Of a stretch of DNA of 64,000 nucleotides, positions 41,276 through 61,073 are shown in pieces. The notes under the pieces are model-generated. The model ran no database searches. It was not told where the DNA came from and was given only the letters and a program-made list of their open reading frames with translations. The first letter of the stretch is position 1. The number at the start of each line of letters is the position of its first letter. This DNA is from Glandiceps talaboti. Lineage: Eukaryota > Hemichordata > Enteropneusta > Spengelidae. The translations under genes and the position numbers were made by a program. The DNA lies in contig NC_135560.1 of the NCBI RefSeq assembly GCF_964340395.1, positions 16,863,598 through 16,927,597 of the forward strand, in the 5' to 3' direction.

Positions 41276-43555
41276 GGTGGTGGTGGTGGTGGTAGTGGTG
41301 GTGGTGGTGGTGGTGGTGGTGGTGGTGGCGGCGGCGGTAAAACGAAATTTTTAGTGATGATTGTATATAAACGCCGTTTATGTAATAGTTTGTATATGGG
41401 AGGTTATAGTTACGTAGTTTATAAGTAGTTCCGAATCGTTTTTGTTTTGTTATGTTTTGTTATGTTTTGTTTTGTTGTTTTTTGGGGGGTTGGGGGTTAT
41501 CGTTACGCCGTTTACGAGTACTTCGTATATGGGGGGGGGGGGTTATCGTAAGAACATATCGGTACACATATATAGGGCCTATTATATGTCAAGTGAACTC
41601 ATGATTTCGGCGTCCGCTCTCAATCCTTTAAATAAAGCTAAGGAAACAAATCAGTTTATCTGAAGGAAATAGGTCAACCATGACAACAGGTGTAGAGACA
41701 AATCTGAACGTGCTGAGAACTAAACACCAGCTTGGAATCGGTACATGTCATACAGTAAAAATTATGACTTTAGCCTTCGGACAATATTCAAAGAGCCACA
41801 GAACTTCCAGTCGGTATAATAGTACTTAGATTAATTGTATAGCTGCCATGTGTAAACATTCAAAAATTCCTTTCTCAGGCTGTAGACTATCGACTATAAT
41901 AGTGATAACAGTCGAAAAATCACAAGCGACTGTCAGAACAATCTAGAGGGTGGATAAAACATAATTAACATGTCACCATTTTATCAGAACAACTTCATAC
42001 ATCACAGAGATATCAAACCCCTACCCCTACCCCTAATGATTTTTTTCTGTACTGTAATAGTACGCATCGCACCAGTGCGTCAAACTGTGCATTTACTCGA
42101 TGTTAAAGATTGTTATCGAGGCCAAGGCCACAGCTTCCATATGAACACAAGGATTTCCCCATCATCATTATTCCCAGCTGCTTTCCTTCATGGCATACTT
42201 GCTTCCTGGCAGATAACGAGAGGATAATGTCCACTTCTTTGTTTTGACTCTCTGAACACAAAAAGGGAAGGAAATATTTTAATACCGTTAGTTGTAATTT
42301 ATACTGCGTTTAGAAAAAACACCACATCATACATCACTGTTCTCGAGTGGAGGAAATCTAAACACCAGAAACGAGCTAGTATAACCAGGTCGTGTACCAA
42401 GGGTTGTAATTATTTACGAATAACATTTCGCCTGTTAATTAGGTCAACAAACTGTGTTTTACCGACTTGATGAACGTAAGTTAATCTGGCATCATTATTG
42501 GATATATCAAATACGCTATATCAAATAACACTTGCCTTTTTTATTTATGACCCCTCCCTTAAGGAAAAGTGAAAAAGCAATATGTATTGAAATATTAAAG
42601 TATCTCTTGTAGATAAATCACACACAGAACTCAGATACTATCACATATCTTATGACAAAGTCTAACATCATTAATTTTACCAGTGCACATGATGGATCGA
42701 AATTACTCATTGTTCTTGTTACGTATTCAGTCAGAGAGTGGAATATCATCCATTGGAATAATATCCCGATCAAGATAAGATTTTTGTATCCAGTTCAGGA
42801 TAAATGCCCTTTGAACTCTCTGGCGCAACGTAACTACGAACTGGGGCATGAGGAAACAGCTATGTGTGATTTCTACTCTCAAAGACCTACAGGGATAACA
42901 CGTAGGTTGTTCAGGACAATTTTTCAGTGCAAGGGTTTGACGAGTGTTCTGAAATAAACGGTATCCGTTTATCCCGATCGGGATAAACCATTTGTAGGAA
43001 CAATTTAATACACTAGTTAAATAAACTTTATGCTACATATAAATTGCAAAGAAGAAAAAACGGAGACAGATTGAGTAATATACTCTTTTAAGTTTTAGAG
43101 TTCACTGTCATATTCGTTCTATTCGAACTTAGGAGAACACACGCACGAATAGCGAAGTGCGCCCTCAACGTTCACTTGCAACGAACGCCATGACCACATG
43201 ATGCAGACAATAACACAATCCGATGTACGTATATGGCATTGGTGAATTCGAATACCATAAAACTAAAGCGACTGCTAAGTTAGCGGTATTGCCATCTAAT
43301 TTCTCTTATAAATTCAAATGTCAAGTTTATATCACAAATATGATCGTACAATAACGATGAAACGTGCGAAGCAGGTTGGTTTCATATTTTTTCATGTTTT
43401 TCTTTTTTATTGTCACGCATATATACTTGTAAATGTTCTTATTGTTGTTGTTTTTCTGTATTTTCTGTCTTTTCACTTCTGGTATATACGCCAAGTCTGC
43501 CACCACTAGTACATAACGTATAGGATGCTAAGTTGAGATTCAGTTACTCATAAAG
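40239..43555. other. intergenic or upstream region of the CPI-motif gene
   Basis: No exon could be supported firmly. A short frame at 43318-43374 (MSSLYHKYDRTITMKRAKQ, then GTTGGT, phase 0) could be an upstream exon of the CPI-motif gene but its donor is weak. A 101-residue frame at 42652-42957 has no recognisable content. A 22-bp perfect palindrome lies at 42967-42988. Confidence 0.5.
41177..41337. repeat. (GAT)n-(GGT)n trinucleotide microsatellite
   Basis: GAT units pass into GGT units; it gives poly-Asp/poly-Gly and poly-Met/poly-Val frames that are not genes. Confidence 0.97.
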
Positions 43556-48702
<5,147 letters not shown>

Positions 48703-49013
48703 TAAGTTGCTCAGTTGCAATATAGAAGTTCCTGATTTACAACAAACTTTAACCATGATGACATTAAATGATTCAAAAGTTCTGTGAGGATTGTTTTAAT
48801 CGATATCGTCCTTCTCTCAAAATCGTCCTGGTGAAATCATGATTAACTTAGATATTGACAATCGTGCTGCATACGTCGTTTTGAAGTCCCTTTATTCATA
48901 TTTACTTTTTATGTGAAATCTTGAGTTTATTGTCTTTACATGAATACAAATCCTAAAGTAAAGGCAAGTCGAACAACACATCTGCGTGTGTTAGGTAAAG
49001 GGCAATGTGTTTT

Positions 49014-49019
49014 AATAAA
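49014..49019 (+). promoter_or_regulatory. candidate polyadenylation signal of the CPI-motif gene
   Basis: Canonical AATAAA 312 bases after the TGA at 48702. Confidence 0.35.
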
Positions 49020-49182
49020 ATTATGATTAATATTTGATTTAAAGAGTGTAGTTATACTTTGTTATACTATGTATTTATTCGATGAAATGGTTAAATTACC
49101 TTTAACCTCAGACGTTAGTGGTCTGAGCGAGCTTTAACTAAAATGGTTCAGTAAATTATTCTTGTATCACTATTGACACTGT

Positions 49183-49387
<205 letters not shown>

Positions 49388-52195
49388 GCTCACTCACTCG
49401 ATATGGAACATTAATTTACAATGTCACTATCAGAACGTTACCTTAGTTGATGTAAACGATCTCAGGTGACAGGTTTTAACTTGTATTAAATTATTCTATT
49501 AGAAACGTAATTGTAAAATGTGTTATCCTGTATTACTAAATCATCTTCAATAATGAATCCAAAATGAAGTACATTTTGAAAACGTGCTTGTTAACCGTTT
49601 CTATAGAGTCCATATACACAATAGTGCCCTGGAATCTTGGAACACGTACACACTGTATACACTTTCTGCTACCTGTCTTTCTGTGTGTTAGTGTGTGTGT
49701 GGTCTTCCAGCAATCGCTCGAGACCAAGCGAGAATTGTTCAGAGATAAAAACACTGTCCGTGACATATCTTTTAAATTTGATATCATTCTCCAAAGCTTT
49801 AGCTCATTGGAGTGTTTATATGATTATTCTAATTTCTGGTTTGACACATACCAATAGTATGATTGTATCATATTGTTGTAATTAATGAAGGCTTGTAAAA
49901 CGTCATCTTGTCCAAAATAGAAGCATAAACTGTAGTTAACTGTATCTGAAACAATATATTGATACACATAGGTTTGGTTGCTTTGTCCAAAATGTCTAAA
50001 ATTGAACACCGTATATTATCTGTAAAACATCGCTTACAGAATTGTGTACAGCATGGTGAGTAATCAAACAGACATCAAAACAACGAGTCAGCCAAGCATA
50101 CGAAAAATTGATATGTAAACAAATTCACAAAAATGTCAACTATAGGACTTTAAAAAGCTGTAACAGCGTGATAGAAATGTTGGCATTTGGTCGACTATTC
50201 ACCGAGTTGTAAAGGTCATGTGAAAATAGTTGTCAATGTACAAGTTACGTCATGCTTGCAACTCAAAGAGAAAGTTGCGGCCATTCAGATGTAAATGAAA
50301 TTGACATGGTCGGCTTGAAATGGAAGGCTATATCGTTTACCATTTCATTGTGTGATAGATTGAATAGGCTACAATGTTTCATTCTATTTAGTTACGTAAT
50401 CAATAAACCCCTCTTCCAGTAAGTTTCGCTATATATGAGTGCTATGTTGTGATGTTTGAACGATGTATATACTTTTTTTCATTGTCATATATTTTCCCTC
50501 TATTCGCAATGTCATTATTTTATCCAAAGCCTCACACAATGTGAGTGTTCATGATCACCACATTGTATGAAGTTGCCCAGGGTATGAACAGTAAACATGG
50601 AGTGTGTGGCTATGTACATATAGTTGTAGCATATCCATTGGTAGAATACTCCGCTAAACTTTCAGCAAATATTTATTTCTTTTGACACAATAAAGTCACG
50701 GCTTGCCCCTGGTGTTAGTGCATTTCAGTGTTCCCCGTCCTTGACTGGTTTATGTTGGAAGCTCCGTGACCCTCGACAGTGTTACAAGTGAGTATATAAT
50801 GAAACATTCGGATGCTACTATTATTGGACATAAAGAAATGTGATAAAATCTATCCTTTTTTGTTAATTATGATCAAGATAACACTTTTAGAAAAAAAAGG
50901 CTATTAAGTATTTGGTAGTGAAATCCAGTAGTCGCTTAGTGCATGATATGATCAATTATATATATATATATATATATCTTAACTATGCTATCTATCAATC
51001 TCAACTAGTGGATTTCTGTATTCAGTTGTAGTGATTATCGGATAGAAACTCTAAAAGTTGCTATATGATTCATGACATCTCTTCGTCAACTCGATTTATC
51101 CACATCATATATAAGCTTATAAAAACTTTCGTGCTTTAGTCAAGTACACAGTACGTCACATGACATTGCCTTCAGCGAAGACGTAAACATGACAATCATT
51201 CTGGTTTCATATATGTATTCGATGAAACCATGAAAAGGGCGTAAATTCCGTCCAGGGAAAGTGCATGCAAGTTGATCCAATACATCAAAAACTATGTATC
51301 CATTTGATTTTAAAGTAGATACTTGAAGGTGGGACACTGTTTGTCCAAGTTCTTTACAACAACTGGTACAAACAGGGAGAGAGTACATTCACCAGACAAT
51401 GGATACAGGACTCGGGCAAAGGTTAACGATGTCTTCAATTGTTCTCTTCAAATTCTTTCTCTGTTTACAAATTAGGAAAAAAATAGAAAGTGCAATCGAA
51501 AATTACGTTCAGTGATGAAAACGACACGTATTACTGCAAAGATTCACTGATGAGGGGAAAATCAACATCTCAAACATTTCCTTCGCCAGTCCTGTAGAGG
51601 TATAACCGTGACCTTTGACTCCCTCTCCCCAGATTTTCCCCAGAATTACTTTGACAATCATTCCGTGTAGGGTCTATTAAACTCCAACCCATTGTTGTAT
51701 ACGTGACAGGCAATGAGTTGATAGTATTTTATACATACCATATATAGTCAGTATATTGGTGAATAGACGAGAGTGTCAGCAGACACTGGTATTTATGGTA
51801 AAACATTGAAATAAAAACACAATTATTATATTTTCAAAATACTAATTTTTCAGACTTTGAAAATAAGATATAGGAAAGCGACCAATGCTACCATTCAGAC
51901 AAACTATACAGAGATGATTAATTTCCTGTATGAGTCATTTATCTGATTATTGCGATTGAAACTTTTTCATCGTGACTTCTACGAACTAATTTGGACCATA
52001 ACTGTTAAATTTGTATAGAGAGACAACATAGTGGATATGACAAGTATCTGCTAATTCACTTTTACACTTGGATATCACAACACTATGACGTAACAAATCG
52101 TATTGATGATTGGTTGATGAAGAGGTGTCGTAGTCAGTTTACAACCCAATCGTCCTCTGAATCGTCTCAGAACTGCAGAGGAAAAGAGTTGTATC

Positions 52196-52254
52196 TGTTT
52201 GTTTGTTTGTTTGTTTGTTTGTTTGTTCGTTTGTTTGTTATTATGTTTGGCCAT

Positions 52255-52311
<57 letters not shown>

Positions 52312-52312
52312 A
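52196..52312. repeat. (TTTG)n and (GT)n microsatellites
   Basis: TTTG units to about 52240 and GT units from about 52255, separated by 15 bases. Confidence 0.95.
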
Positions 52313-53030
52313 TGTATACGTGAGTTAGTAAGCACTCCAACTCTTCATTATCATTCTTCAACTACAAACATATACATCAGTGCTATATTGCTTATGAATA
52401 TTTCTCCTTGTACATTGTGTATTGTAAAAAAGCAAAAAAAGTGTTGCCTATGGTTTAATTCATTAACAGTCTACGTAGACTCAACTCACAATTAAAATTA
52501 TAGGTTTCAACTTGTGTATAAATAGTTTTGCATATCATATATACATGACGATCGGAGCATCAAAGTGTGGGATGATGAATACAATAGTGTCCATTAAATC
52601 TACATATTATCAGAAGATGCCGCCAAATTCTTTAGGAAGGCGTGATGAGCAATAAAAAATATAAACAATCTGTGTAGAGGCGGACTCCACTTCGTTCTCT
52701 CAGACAGGTCGGTTCTCCTTCAGTCCGGATCGAACTCATTTATACGACAGGATTCCTTGTAAGGTGAACAATCGATACGGTAGAGTTTGAAATTATACTT
52801 TGATCACTTCGGTGTCTACCTTAGGGGTTTTACATAAAAAGTAAATTTTTTGTGCCCGTTGAAAAAAATGTCACAACATCTTTAATGTACTCATACAGGT
52901 AATTTGAAATACAAATTGTACATGTAATTTGATTTTCATTCCAGGATTTATAGCATCGAAAGATTTCAACCATCGACAGCCTCTCATATCAATTGGTCTT
53001 AATATCGTCACATGATAAAAGGAAGAAATA

Positions 53031-55418
53031 ATGTCTACAGTCAACTCTGGTACTTCATCGGTTCCAATCGCTGTGTCTACATTGGTCGACTCTGCAACAA
53101 CGATCGCAATTGAACTCACTTCAAAGATGACAACAAACAGCGTTGAGAAAACAACACTTGGTGACTTAACTACGGAGTACTTCAATTTCACCGGGAATAA
53201 CACAAATGCGACTGTCGCCACTCCTCCGGGTTTATCCAAGACGACCCTGGCTTTGGCAAAAGCCAATGAATGGACTATGACAATTACATTGGTCATCATC
53301 ATGCTGGGAATGGGTGCTACGATGACTTTAAAGGAATTGTGGAAAAATATCCGACGACCTTACGGCATCATAATCGGGGCGGTGTCACAGTTTATTATTA
53401 TGCCGTTATGTGGCTTTGGTATGGCTCACCTTACTAACATGAGTGCCCCATACGCCATAGGGACACTAATCATCTGTTGCTGTCCTGGTGGCACTCTCTC
53501 TAACATATTTTGCTATTGGTCGGATGGCGATACAGTATTAAGGTGAGTCAATTTAAATGTACATTTCAACAAAACTTTGTCACGGGAAGCATTTTTAAGG
53601 CACTAACAAAACCACCTGTTGATTGGTGCAATTATTTTCCCTTCGCACCAGTATGCAATGTAAAGTAAGGAAACACTCTGATTTGATCACTTATTGTATT
53701 TTCATGATAGAGAGATTGTAGTTATATTAATTTCATCTGTAATTTCATTTATTAATTTCATACACACAATCGTGCCTGGAAAACTTTTGGTTCTTTGGAT
53801 AAAAAATGTAATGACCAGTGCGCTCGTGAGCAGAAAGTGCACACAACCTCACCAGGCAATTCATAGTTTATATATACTCAACTTAATCCACACTTATTCG
53901 TTTAAAAGTAAACTTGTGTAACTTTGTGTTCTCTTTTTTCTTTGACAGTATCTGTATGACGTCATGTTCCACTCTTCTGGCCATTGGCATGATGCCACTC
54001 AATTTGTTTATCTACAGTCGTAGTTGGATTGAACCCGGTGGTGACGTCATTCCCTTTGTTGATATCATCATCTCATTGGTGGCAATCGTCGTTCCAGCAG
54101 CCATTGGTTGCTTCATTAAATATAAATTTCCTAAAGCGGCTACTTTGATCACAAAGGTATATTCATATTTAAATATGCTAATTTGCTATTGTTTTACCTT
54201 CTGTAGTAGATTCATTTGTTTCCGTTCTTGAAGCAATCGATGATAAGGTAGCTGCAACTCTTGTTTGACCTTTTTAAAAAAAACTGTTTAGTTAGATACT
54301 CTCAATACTAATATGTGGTATATTGAATGATCTAAATGTTTAGCTGTCAACATGACAGTAAAAAACCCTGTAAATTTGTATTTCACTGACAGACTTTAAA
54401 ACCAGTGGCTCCATCGACCAGAATGCGTTGAATTTGCACACAACATTCACATAAAATACGTGGTGACCACTGTGACTTAAAATGTATGGCCTAGAGAGTG
54501 CGCCTTATTTAATATTTAAAACACTACCTATAATAGGTATCAAGACAAGCCAAACTAACATGGTCATGGGGTCAAATTCAAAACCAAGATTGAAACCTGT
54601 CACTACTCTAGTCTACCTAAAATCTACCACTAGTTAACAGGAGGTGCAATATCTTTTTATAGGTAATTGAAGAATTTTTATTGAATACATCTTTTGTTGC
54701 TTATTGAAGAAAAAATCCCAGTTGTAGCCAGTGCAGGTTTAAGCCTTGATGACTTTAATAGTTTCATATCATTCTCAAGTAATGTAGATGTTGCTTATTT
54801 TTCTTGTATATGTCATATTGAGATGAATATTCGTCTTTACTAATTCGTTCTTGTCCTTGAATTTCATAGGTTTCTAGTGTTGTAGGCTTGCTTGGTATTG
54901 TAGCAGCATTGGTATTCGTCGTCCTCTTGAACCCCGATATGTTTAATACCGGCTGGGAGGCTTGGGTCACATCTGCAACGTTGCCTCTATGGGGATTCTG
55001 CTTCGGTTATCTAATATCAACCATTTTCCGCCTGAAGCAAGCGAAACGTCGTACCGTTGCCTTCGAGACCGGGTGTCAGAACGTGGCGCTGGCCCTCACC
55101 ATCATCAGTCTGTCATATCCACCGAGTAAAGACAGGGCCCTCATGATGGTCGTTCCATCATTATTCGGGCCTTTCATGACTATCGATGCCCTGTTCTTTG
55201 TTATCCTCTTCAAATGCATCAAGCACTTCCGTTCTAAACCAGAGGACGACGACAAGGAAACGATAGTCAACAAGAAGGCGGCTGAAGCGAATGGAAATGT
55301 CAATGGAAAGGTGGTCGCCACAAAAGTACCCGAGGAACTCAAGCTTGATCACGTGATGTACGCCGATGCATCTGTCAATACTGACGAATCCTATACTAAC
55401 TATGGCTTCACTTTATAA
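53031..55418 (+). CDS. SLC10-family sodium/bile-acid-type cotransporter, paralogue A, 3 exons
   Basis: Exons 53031-53542, 53949-54156, 54870-55418; phases 2 and 0 agree; 422 aa. SLC10 proteins (NTCP, ASBT, SOAT) couple sodium to uptake of bile acids or steroid sulfates across the plasma membrane. Landmarks in order: an extracellular Ser/Thr-rich N terminus with NFT, NNT and NAT glycosylation sites, about eight to nine hydrophobic segments, CCPGGTLSNIFCYWSDGD, SICMTSCSTLLAIGMMPLNLFIY (ASBT has the same CSTLLAxGMMP), and FETGCQNVALAL, whose Glu and Gln correspond to the sodium-site pair of ASBT. The cytoplasmic tail is hydrophilic and ends in YGFTL. The start is the first ATG after a clear acceptor at 52944. 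Substrate cannot be told. Paralogue B lies 3.3 kb downstream in the same orientation. Confidence 0.92.
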
Positions 55419-58400
55419 TGATTATTTTCAGTTACAATGTATTCTCAGAAAGGGAACTTGTAAACAAAGGGAAACTTGCAGGTCCTCCAAATTACAGTAA
55501 ACTAATCACGTATTATATAATATTATATATATTGGACATATTTGAACAAATTGCCTGGCTACAACACTAAAGTGTTTGCTCGTCTCTCCAATGAACTTTA
55601 TATCATTTTTAGAGTTACAATTTGTATTCAAATTTGCTTTTGTAATCTTTATAAAACTTTCATAAAATTTGAAGGTGAAAAATGGTGATAGGATAGGATT
55701 TGTTGTGAAATGAATGGGACATTCCACCCGGTTTTTTTTTTATGTTTTCTTTACTTTAATGATATTTGATATATCAAATATATTCTATAATCATTTTGAG
55801 AGCTGGAATAATTTTTTTCGATAGGGATTCAATATTTTATGATATATAGTAATAACATTATTACATGTTGTGTCATTTCTTTACTACCGACATTTATATT
55901 TCATACATGCATTTATATCTTCTTTCATGAAGTATAATTATAGAAGTCGCCATTTTGTGCTTCATTGGTGTCATCGCTTTTGTTCACGTGTGTCTTATCA
56001 ATAGTTTCTTACTAGCAAGCCAGCATATTACAGAGACGATTATGTCATGTTGGTCAATATTTTACTCCGGGGACAGACTCAGAATACGAGTAGTGAAAGT
56101 GGTATGTCAGTAGTCTGTAAGGTACGCGTGACGGGGCGCCCTCACACATCGATCAACCGGAAGCCGCTGAGGCTGGAACGATACTTTCACGGAGTATCTT
56201 AGTCAAACTTTTTCCCTCTTACTTTTGTGTCGACCAGCACAATGATCAGTGGACAGTAGAAGCCGTTCAAATACACGATATGTAAAAGAGAAATACATAA
56301 GTTTTACCCAAGCACGGCACAGGTGTAAATATTTGTCTATGGTAGTCACGTGACTATTATATCAGAGATGTTCTCTTTTTTCTGAATCATGTATTAAAGG
56401 TTCATCGGTATTTTCACCGGTATTAAAGTTGGTATATTGACTGCGAATGATGATTTGTTATCATAATCACGTGACTATGTAAATCTAACTATAATCACCT
56501 CAAACTTTAAAACAAGCAAAACTTCTCTTCTTGTCAACACTCACTATAAATGTTTACAATCATGTAAACAAAAACTTAACACCGACTTTACCAACAAGTT
56601 GCTCCTATGACTCTTTCTAAATTCATTTATTATTTTATATATTACGGATTTTGAGCTCATAAGTTGACTGGGAAAGACTTAGAAATCGTCAAATGTGTGA
56701 CCACCATCCGAACGGAGGGAGAAACCATTCCCTGTATAACCTTTTGATCTCCATCCCTTTTCACACTTAATGGCCATCAACATGGTTAAGCCCTACATTA
56801 CGGGTTTTACTAGTCAATGCCCGGGTCATGTTTTCGCCATAAGTAGCATGCAAGTAATTGTGGTTTTCTAGCACCAGATAGCCTGCAGTCAATGTAAGAC
56901 GCTGTGATAAGGTTGTGCTGAAAATTAGTAATTGAGAGCCCCGCCGGCCACAAACAACGTAGAGGTCTTAAATATTTGCGAGGTCATGCCAGATCAAAAG
57001 AGTTGCGCAGAGTGAGGCCCACACTATTATGGTAGTCCTCGGTATGGGGTGAAGAAACTATGCACGTATTACTAACCAACCTATTGTTATATATGTCTGT
57101 AATGTGTAATGGTCTGAATATACAATTCAAGTTTCACCTACTAGTATTATCCGGCTATTATGCACACTACTTATTATTGACACATAACGTTAACTGGCCA
57201 TTATTTAACGTGTGTTAGAGGGAGAGGGAGGTATGGTTACACATTGCCGTGGTTACTTCATTGCGACTGATTCCTGTTTCAAATGGTAATTGGTTTTATC
57301 ACTAGATGGTCTAGCAGATAATCACTGTCATTGTAGATGGTTTGAAAGGATCAGTCACAGGATTACTTCAAATTCAGCATCTGACAAGGTGAGTATGATT
57401 TGTAAGTTACATTTCGTCAGTCTGTAAAATAAATCGATCCCTTCCTAATATTTCATTTTTGAAGCAAATGTTCAGTATCTTCTGGTAGCCAAATAATCAA
57501 ATTTCAATAGATATTTCAAAGTTTAATTTCATCCCACTCCAGGTTTGCAGTGCAGAGTGTCGATTGTTTGTTTGTTTTCTTTGAATTTATTCTTAAGATG
57601 TGCATGTCTGGTCATTGTTGTTCTACAAACTAAACCTTTTCACTACTATGCTTAGTAAAAGCAAAGTTTAACCTTTTCGCGTTCAAAACAGTATCATGGG
57701 GGAGAGTTATCGTGTAGAAATATTGTCATTTGTTTTGAAAACCGAATTTCGATCACGACGTGCTACCTTATGAGTATTGCCAAATACAAATACTTTGCAA
57801 CTTGAATTCAATTGTGTACATTACATATGTGGTTTCATTATGTTTCATTTTAGACCACTGCATTTTACAGTTGCCTACGTATCCATTGGTTTTGACTTTT
57901 TCAAAGCATCTACATAGTCCAGGTATATAAATGTTCCTGCTTTACAAATAAACTATATAGGAAAACAATACACGGATAGTATACTGTATGTAGTCTGTAG
58001 AAGTTAGAAACCGTTCATAGATCTCAATCTAACGTTTTCGTCAAATGTATTATTCAAAACTAGTCAATGCTAGCCTCAGTTGCATGTATAATAGTAATCA
58101 CCTGAAGGTTTTCCCAGCGATACACAAAAGTGAATAATCATGATAATACCCAGACTTTAGCTTGGAGGTATGACCTACCTCCCCCCACCCCCCACACTAC
58201 GACATTGTATGCTCATTCACCACTTCAATATTCTTAGCTAGCCACGTTTATAGTTGACGAAAGTGTGTGCGCTCACTGAGCTGCATAGTTCCATTGTCAT
58301 TGTAGTATGAATTCTTCTTTTATAGAATATGTAGGCGTTATGGAGCTAGCCTGTCAGATACGCTGCGGTGACTGGTCGCCGTCGTACATCGGTAGAGCAG

Positions 58401-58739
58401 ACCGACGGGCAAGGACGTTGCGACAGGACGTATATATCATTATAGAGCTTGAATAATAATTCATTGCACAATTAAAATTGAATGTCCTAATAATACATGC
58501 GTATGACTTACCATCTCTTTCTCTTCCGTTTCCTTCATCCTTTTAAATGCTCCCAACGAACAAACTGCGGGCGGGGCTATAGAAATAATTCCTGTCCATC
58601 CATCTGTGTATCAATCTGCCCTAGCCCTGGCACCCAGGATTCAACTGCAACCAAACCAGGCAAAAATGTCAGCCACTGTAGCCCATATGGTTAAGAGATT
58701 CGACCCACTCATGTGTACTTAGTACTTGAAAATCCACGT
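55419..58739. other. spacer between the two SLC10 paralogues, no coding exon seen
   Basis: A consensus donor ACAAG|GTGAGT near 57389 could end a 5' UTR exon of paralogue B. No palindromic element or long repeat stands out. The open frame at 58497-58694 has no recognisable content. Confidence 0.5.
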
Positions 58740-59382
58740 ATGTTGTCAAACACCAATCAAAATTCTAAGCAATATGTTATCCCTAATTTTACAGAAACCA
58801 CAGTAATGACGACCTTTACAGACAAAGACACAATACAGCTTATGAACTTGTCAATCTTCAACTCAACTGACAACGCAACTCTGCCAGCACTTCCACCGAG
58901 GTCTCCCCTTGCTTTGGCCAACCAAATCCTCGTGGTTGTCCTCCTAATATTGGTTATGGTAGCAATGGGTTGCACAACCACTGTTAAAGGTGTATGGTCC
59001 AACTTACGGCGACCAGTTGGTATAGCTATTGGTGCATTATGCCAGTTTATATTGATGCCATTACTTGGGTTTACCCTTGCCCATGCATTGAGATTGAACG
59101 CTAACCTTGCCATTGGGACTTTAATCGTAGCCTGTTGTCCTGGTGGAACACTATCCAACATATTCTGTTACTTTTCTGATGGTGACGTCACTCTCAGGTA
59201 AGTGTCCCGGGCTCACTATAAGCTCAGACTATCTAAGCTATGAGTCTGAACTGTAATTTATGAACAGCAAACTTTTCGTCATCTTGGTTTTAAAAAATTA
59301 CATTTTTCGACGATGAACAAAGAATTCTACCAAATATAACCATGTGTGCGTACAGAGACATAGATGAGAACGTGCGCGCGCA

Positions 59383-59413
<31 letters not shown>

Positions 59414-59958
59414 TTGTACGTACTCTGTTTGTATAACGTGTGTCATTTAAAGAAATAAATGGCTCTGTATCTTTTTTCCTTCATCATGTTAGTATCTGCA
59501 TGACGACGTGTTCTACTGTCCTTGCCATTGGGATGATGCCACTGTCGTTATTCATTTATAGTCGGAGTTGGACAACCCAATCTGCTTTCATACCTTTCAC
59601 TGATATCGCTATCGCCTTGGTTACCATCCTCGTACCTGCTGCTGTTGGCATGGTGATACGATGGAAGTCGGAGAAAGCGGCAAACATTACAAAGAAGGTG
59701 CGCATGTAGTTATCCTAATTCAAAATCTGTACAAACAGTTTTTACTTTTTAGTTCATTTAGAGGGGGATACTGACCCATTTTGGTTTATTGATTAATTAA
59801 TTAATTGATTAATTAATTAATTGATTGATTAACTAATTGACTGACTGACTGACTGACTGACTGACTGACTGACTGACTGACTGACTGAATGGCTTACTGA
59901 CTGGCTGGATGGCTGGCTGACTGACTGACTGACTGACTGACTGACTGACTGACTGACT

Positions 59959-60001
<43 letters not shown>

Positions 60002-60098
60002 TGACTGACTGACTGACTGACTGGCTGGCTGGCTGACTGACTGACTGACTGATTGACTGACAGACTGGCTGGCTGGCTGGCTGGCTGACTGACTGATT

Positions 60099-60141
<43 letters not shown>

Positions 60142-60998
60142 TGATTGATTGATAATCACTATACTATATTAGGTAGAGTGAATGTGTTGTCATATAATAA
60201 GGTACTAGTGATAATTAATATTTCTTTCTCCAAAAACTTAAATGATAATGAATTAAAGTCTCTATGACATAATGATACATGGGTGGATAATCTAACGTGT
60301 AAGTTCCAATTCCATGAATCATCACAAAGTACCTTCAATAATATGATAACTGAATTTCAATTTTCGCCCTCTTTCATTTTTCATAGGTGTGTAGTATTCT
60401 GACATTGATCGGAATTCTCACCAATGTAATCATCCAAGTGTCAACGAATGTCAATTTATTCATCAGTGGTACGGAACCGTGGATTATAGCTATCATTTAC
60501 CCTATCCTTGCCTTTGTTGTTGGATACGGCGTCTCATCCATACCACTGTTTCGCCTAAAACAGTCACAGCGTCTCACAGTGGGATTCGAGACGGGTTGCC
60601 AAAACGTGGCCCTGGCGTTGGCCATAATAAACTTGTCGTTTCCCAAAGGACCTGCTATGCTCCAAATGATGGTTATCCCATCTCTGTTTGGGATATTCAT
60701 GGTCTTGGATTCACTCGTCTTTGTGGCATGTTTTCGAATTTACATAAAACTAAGGAAAAGGAAGCATACTAACGAAGATATCATTGTGGTAGATTCGGAT
60801 AAAATTATTAATAAAAATATGTCAGAATCTCGGGTAGATTCTGATAACACAGTCGACGGAAAAACTTCGAATGTCAACAACGAGGCAGATTGCGTACAGT
60901 GGACGCCAGTTGGGGAAGCTATCCAAACGTCCACTCCTCAAAATCCTGAGGCAAACAACAAATTAGGTCTGCATGACATTTCAACTCAAACTGGGTAA
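58740..60998 (+). CDS. SLC10-family sodium/bile-acid-type cotransporter, paralogue B, 3 exons
   Basis: Exons 58740-59197, 59493-59697, 60387-60998; phases 2 and 0, as in paralogue A; 424 aa. It shares with A CCPGGTLSNIFCY, SICMTTCSTVLAIGMMPLSLFIYSRSW and FETGCQNVALALAIINLS, so the sodium-site Glu/Gln pair is kept. The N terminus carries several N-glycosylation sequons (NFT, NLS, NST, NAT). The third exon has an extra loop (PLF) before RLKQ and a longer cytoplasmic tail. The start chosen is the ATG at 58740; the frame is open a little upstream but without another ATG. Intron 2 contains a CTGA microsatellite of about 310 bp. Confidence 0.92.
59384..59414. repeat. (GT)n microsatellite
   Basis: Short GT run in intron 1 of SLC10 paralogue B. 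Confidence 0.85.
59839..60151. repeat. (CTGA)n / (CTGG)n microsatellite, about 310 bp
   Basis: CTGA array with CTGG, CAGA and TTGA variants, in intron 2 of SLC10 paralogue B. Confidence 0.97.
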
Positions 60999-61073
60999 TA
61001 TAAGTCGAGGTACACTATTAGTACAAGGCCATTCCTCTTAACAATTTATATTTGTATGATTATATTACATCGT

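Noticed and set aside
42652-42957. 101-residue ORF upstream of the CPI-motif gene
   Set aside because: No recognisable domain, no splice consensus at its borders, and composition typical of random AT-rich sequence.
51140-51388. 82-residue minus-strand ORF
   Set aside because: No family resemblance and no supporting exon or splice sites.
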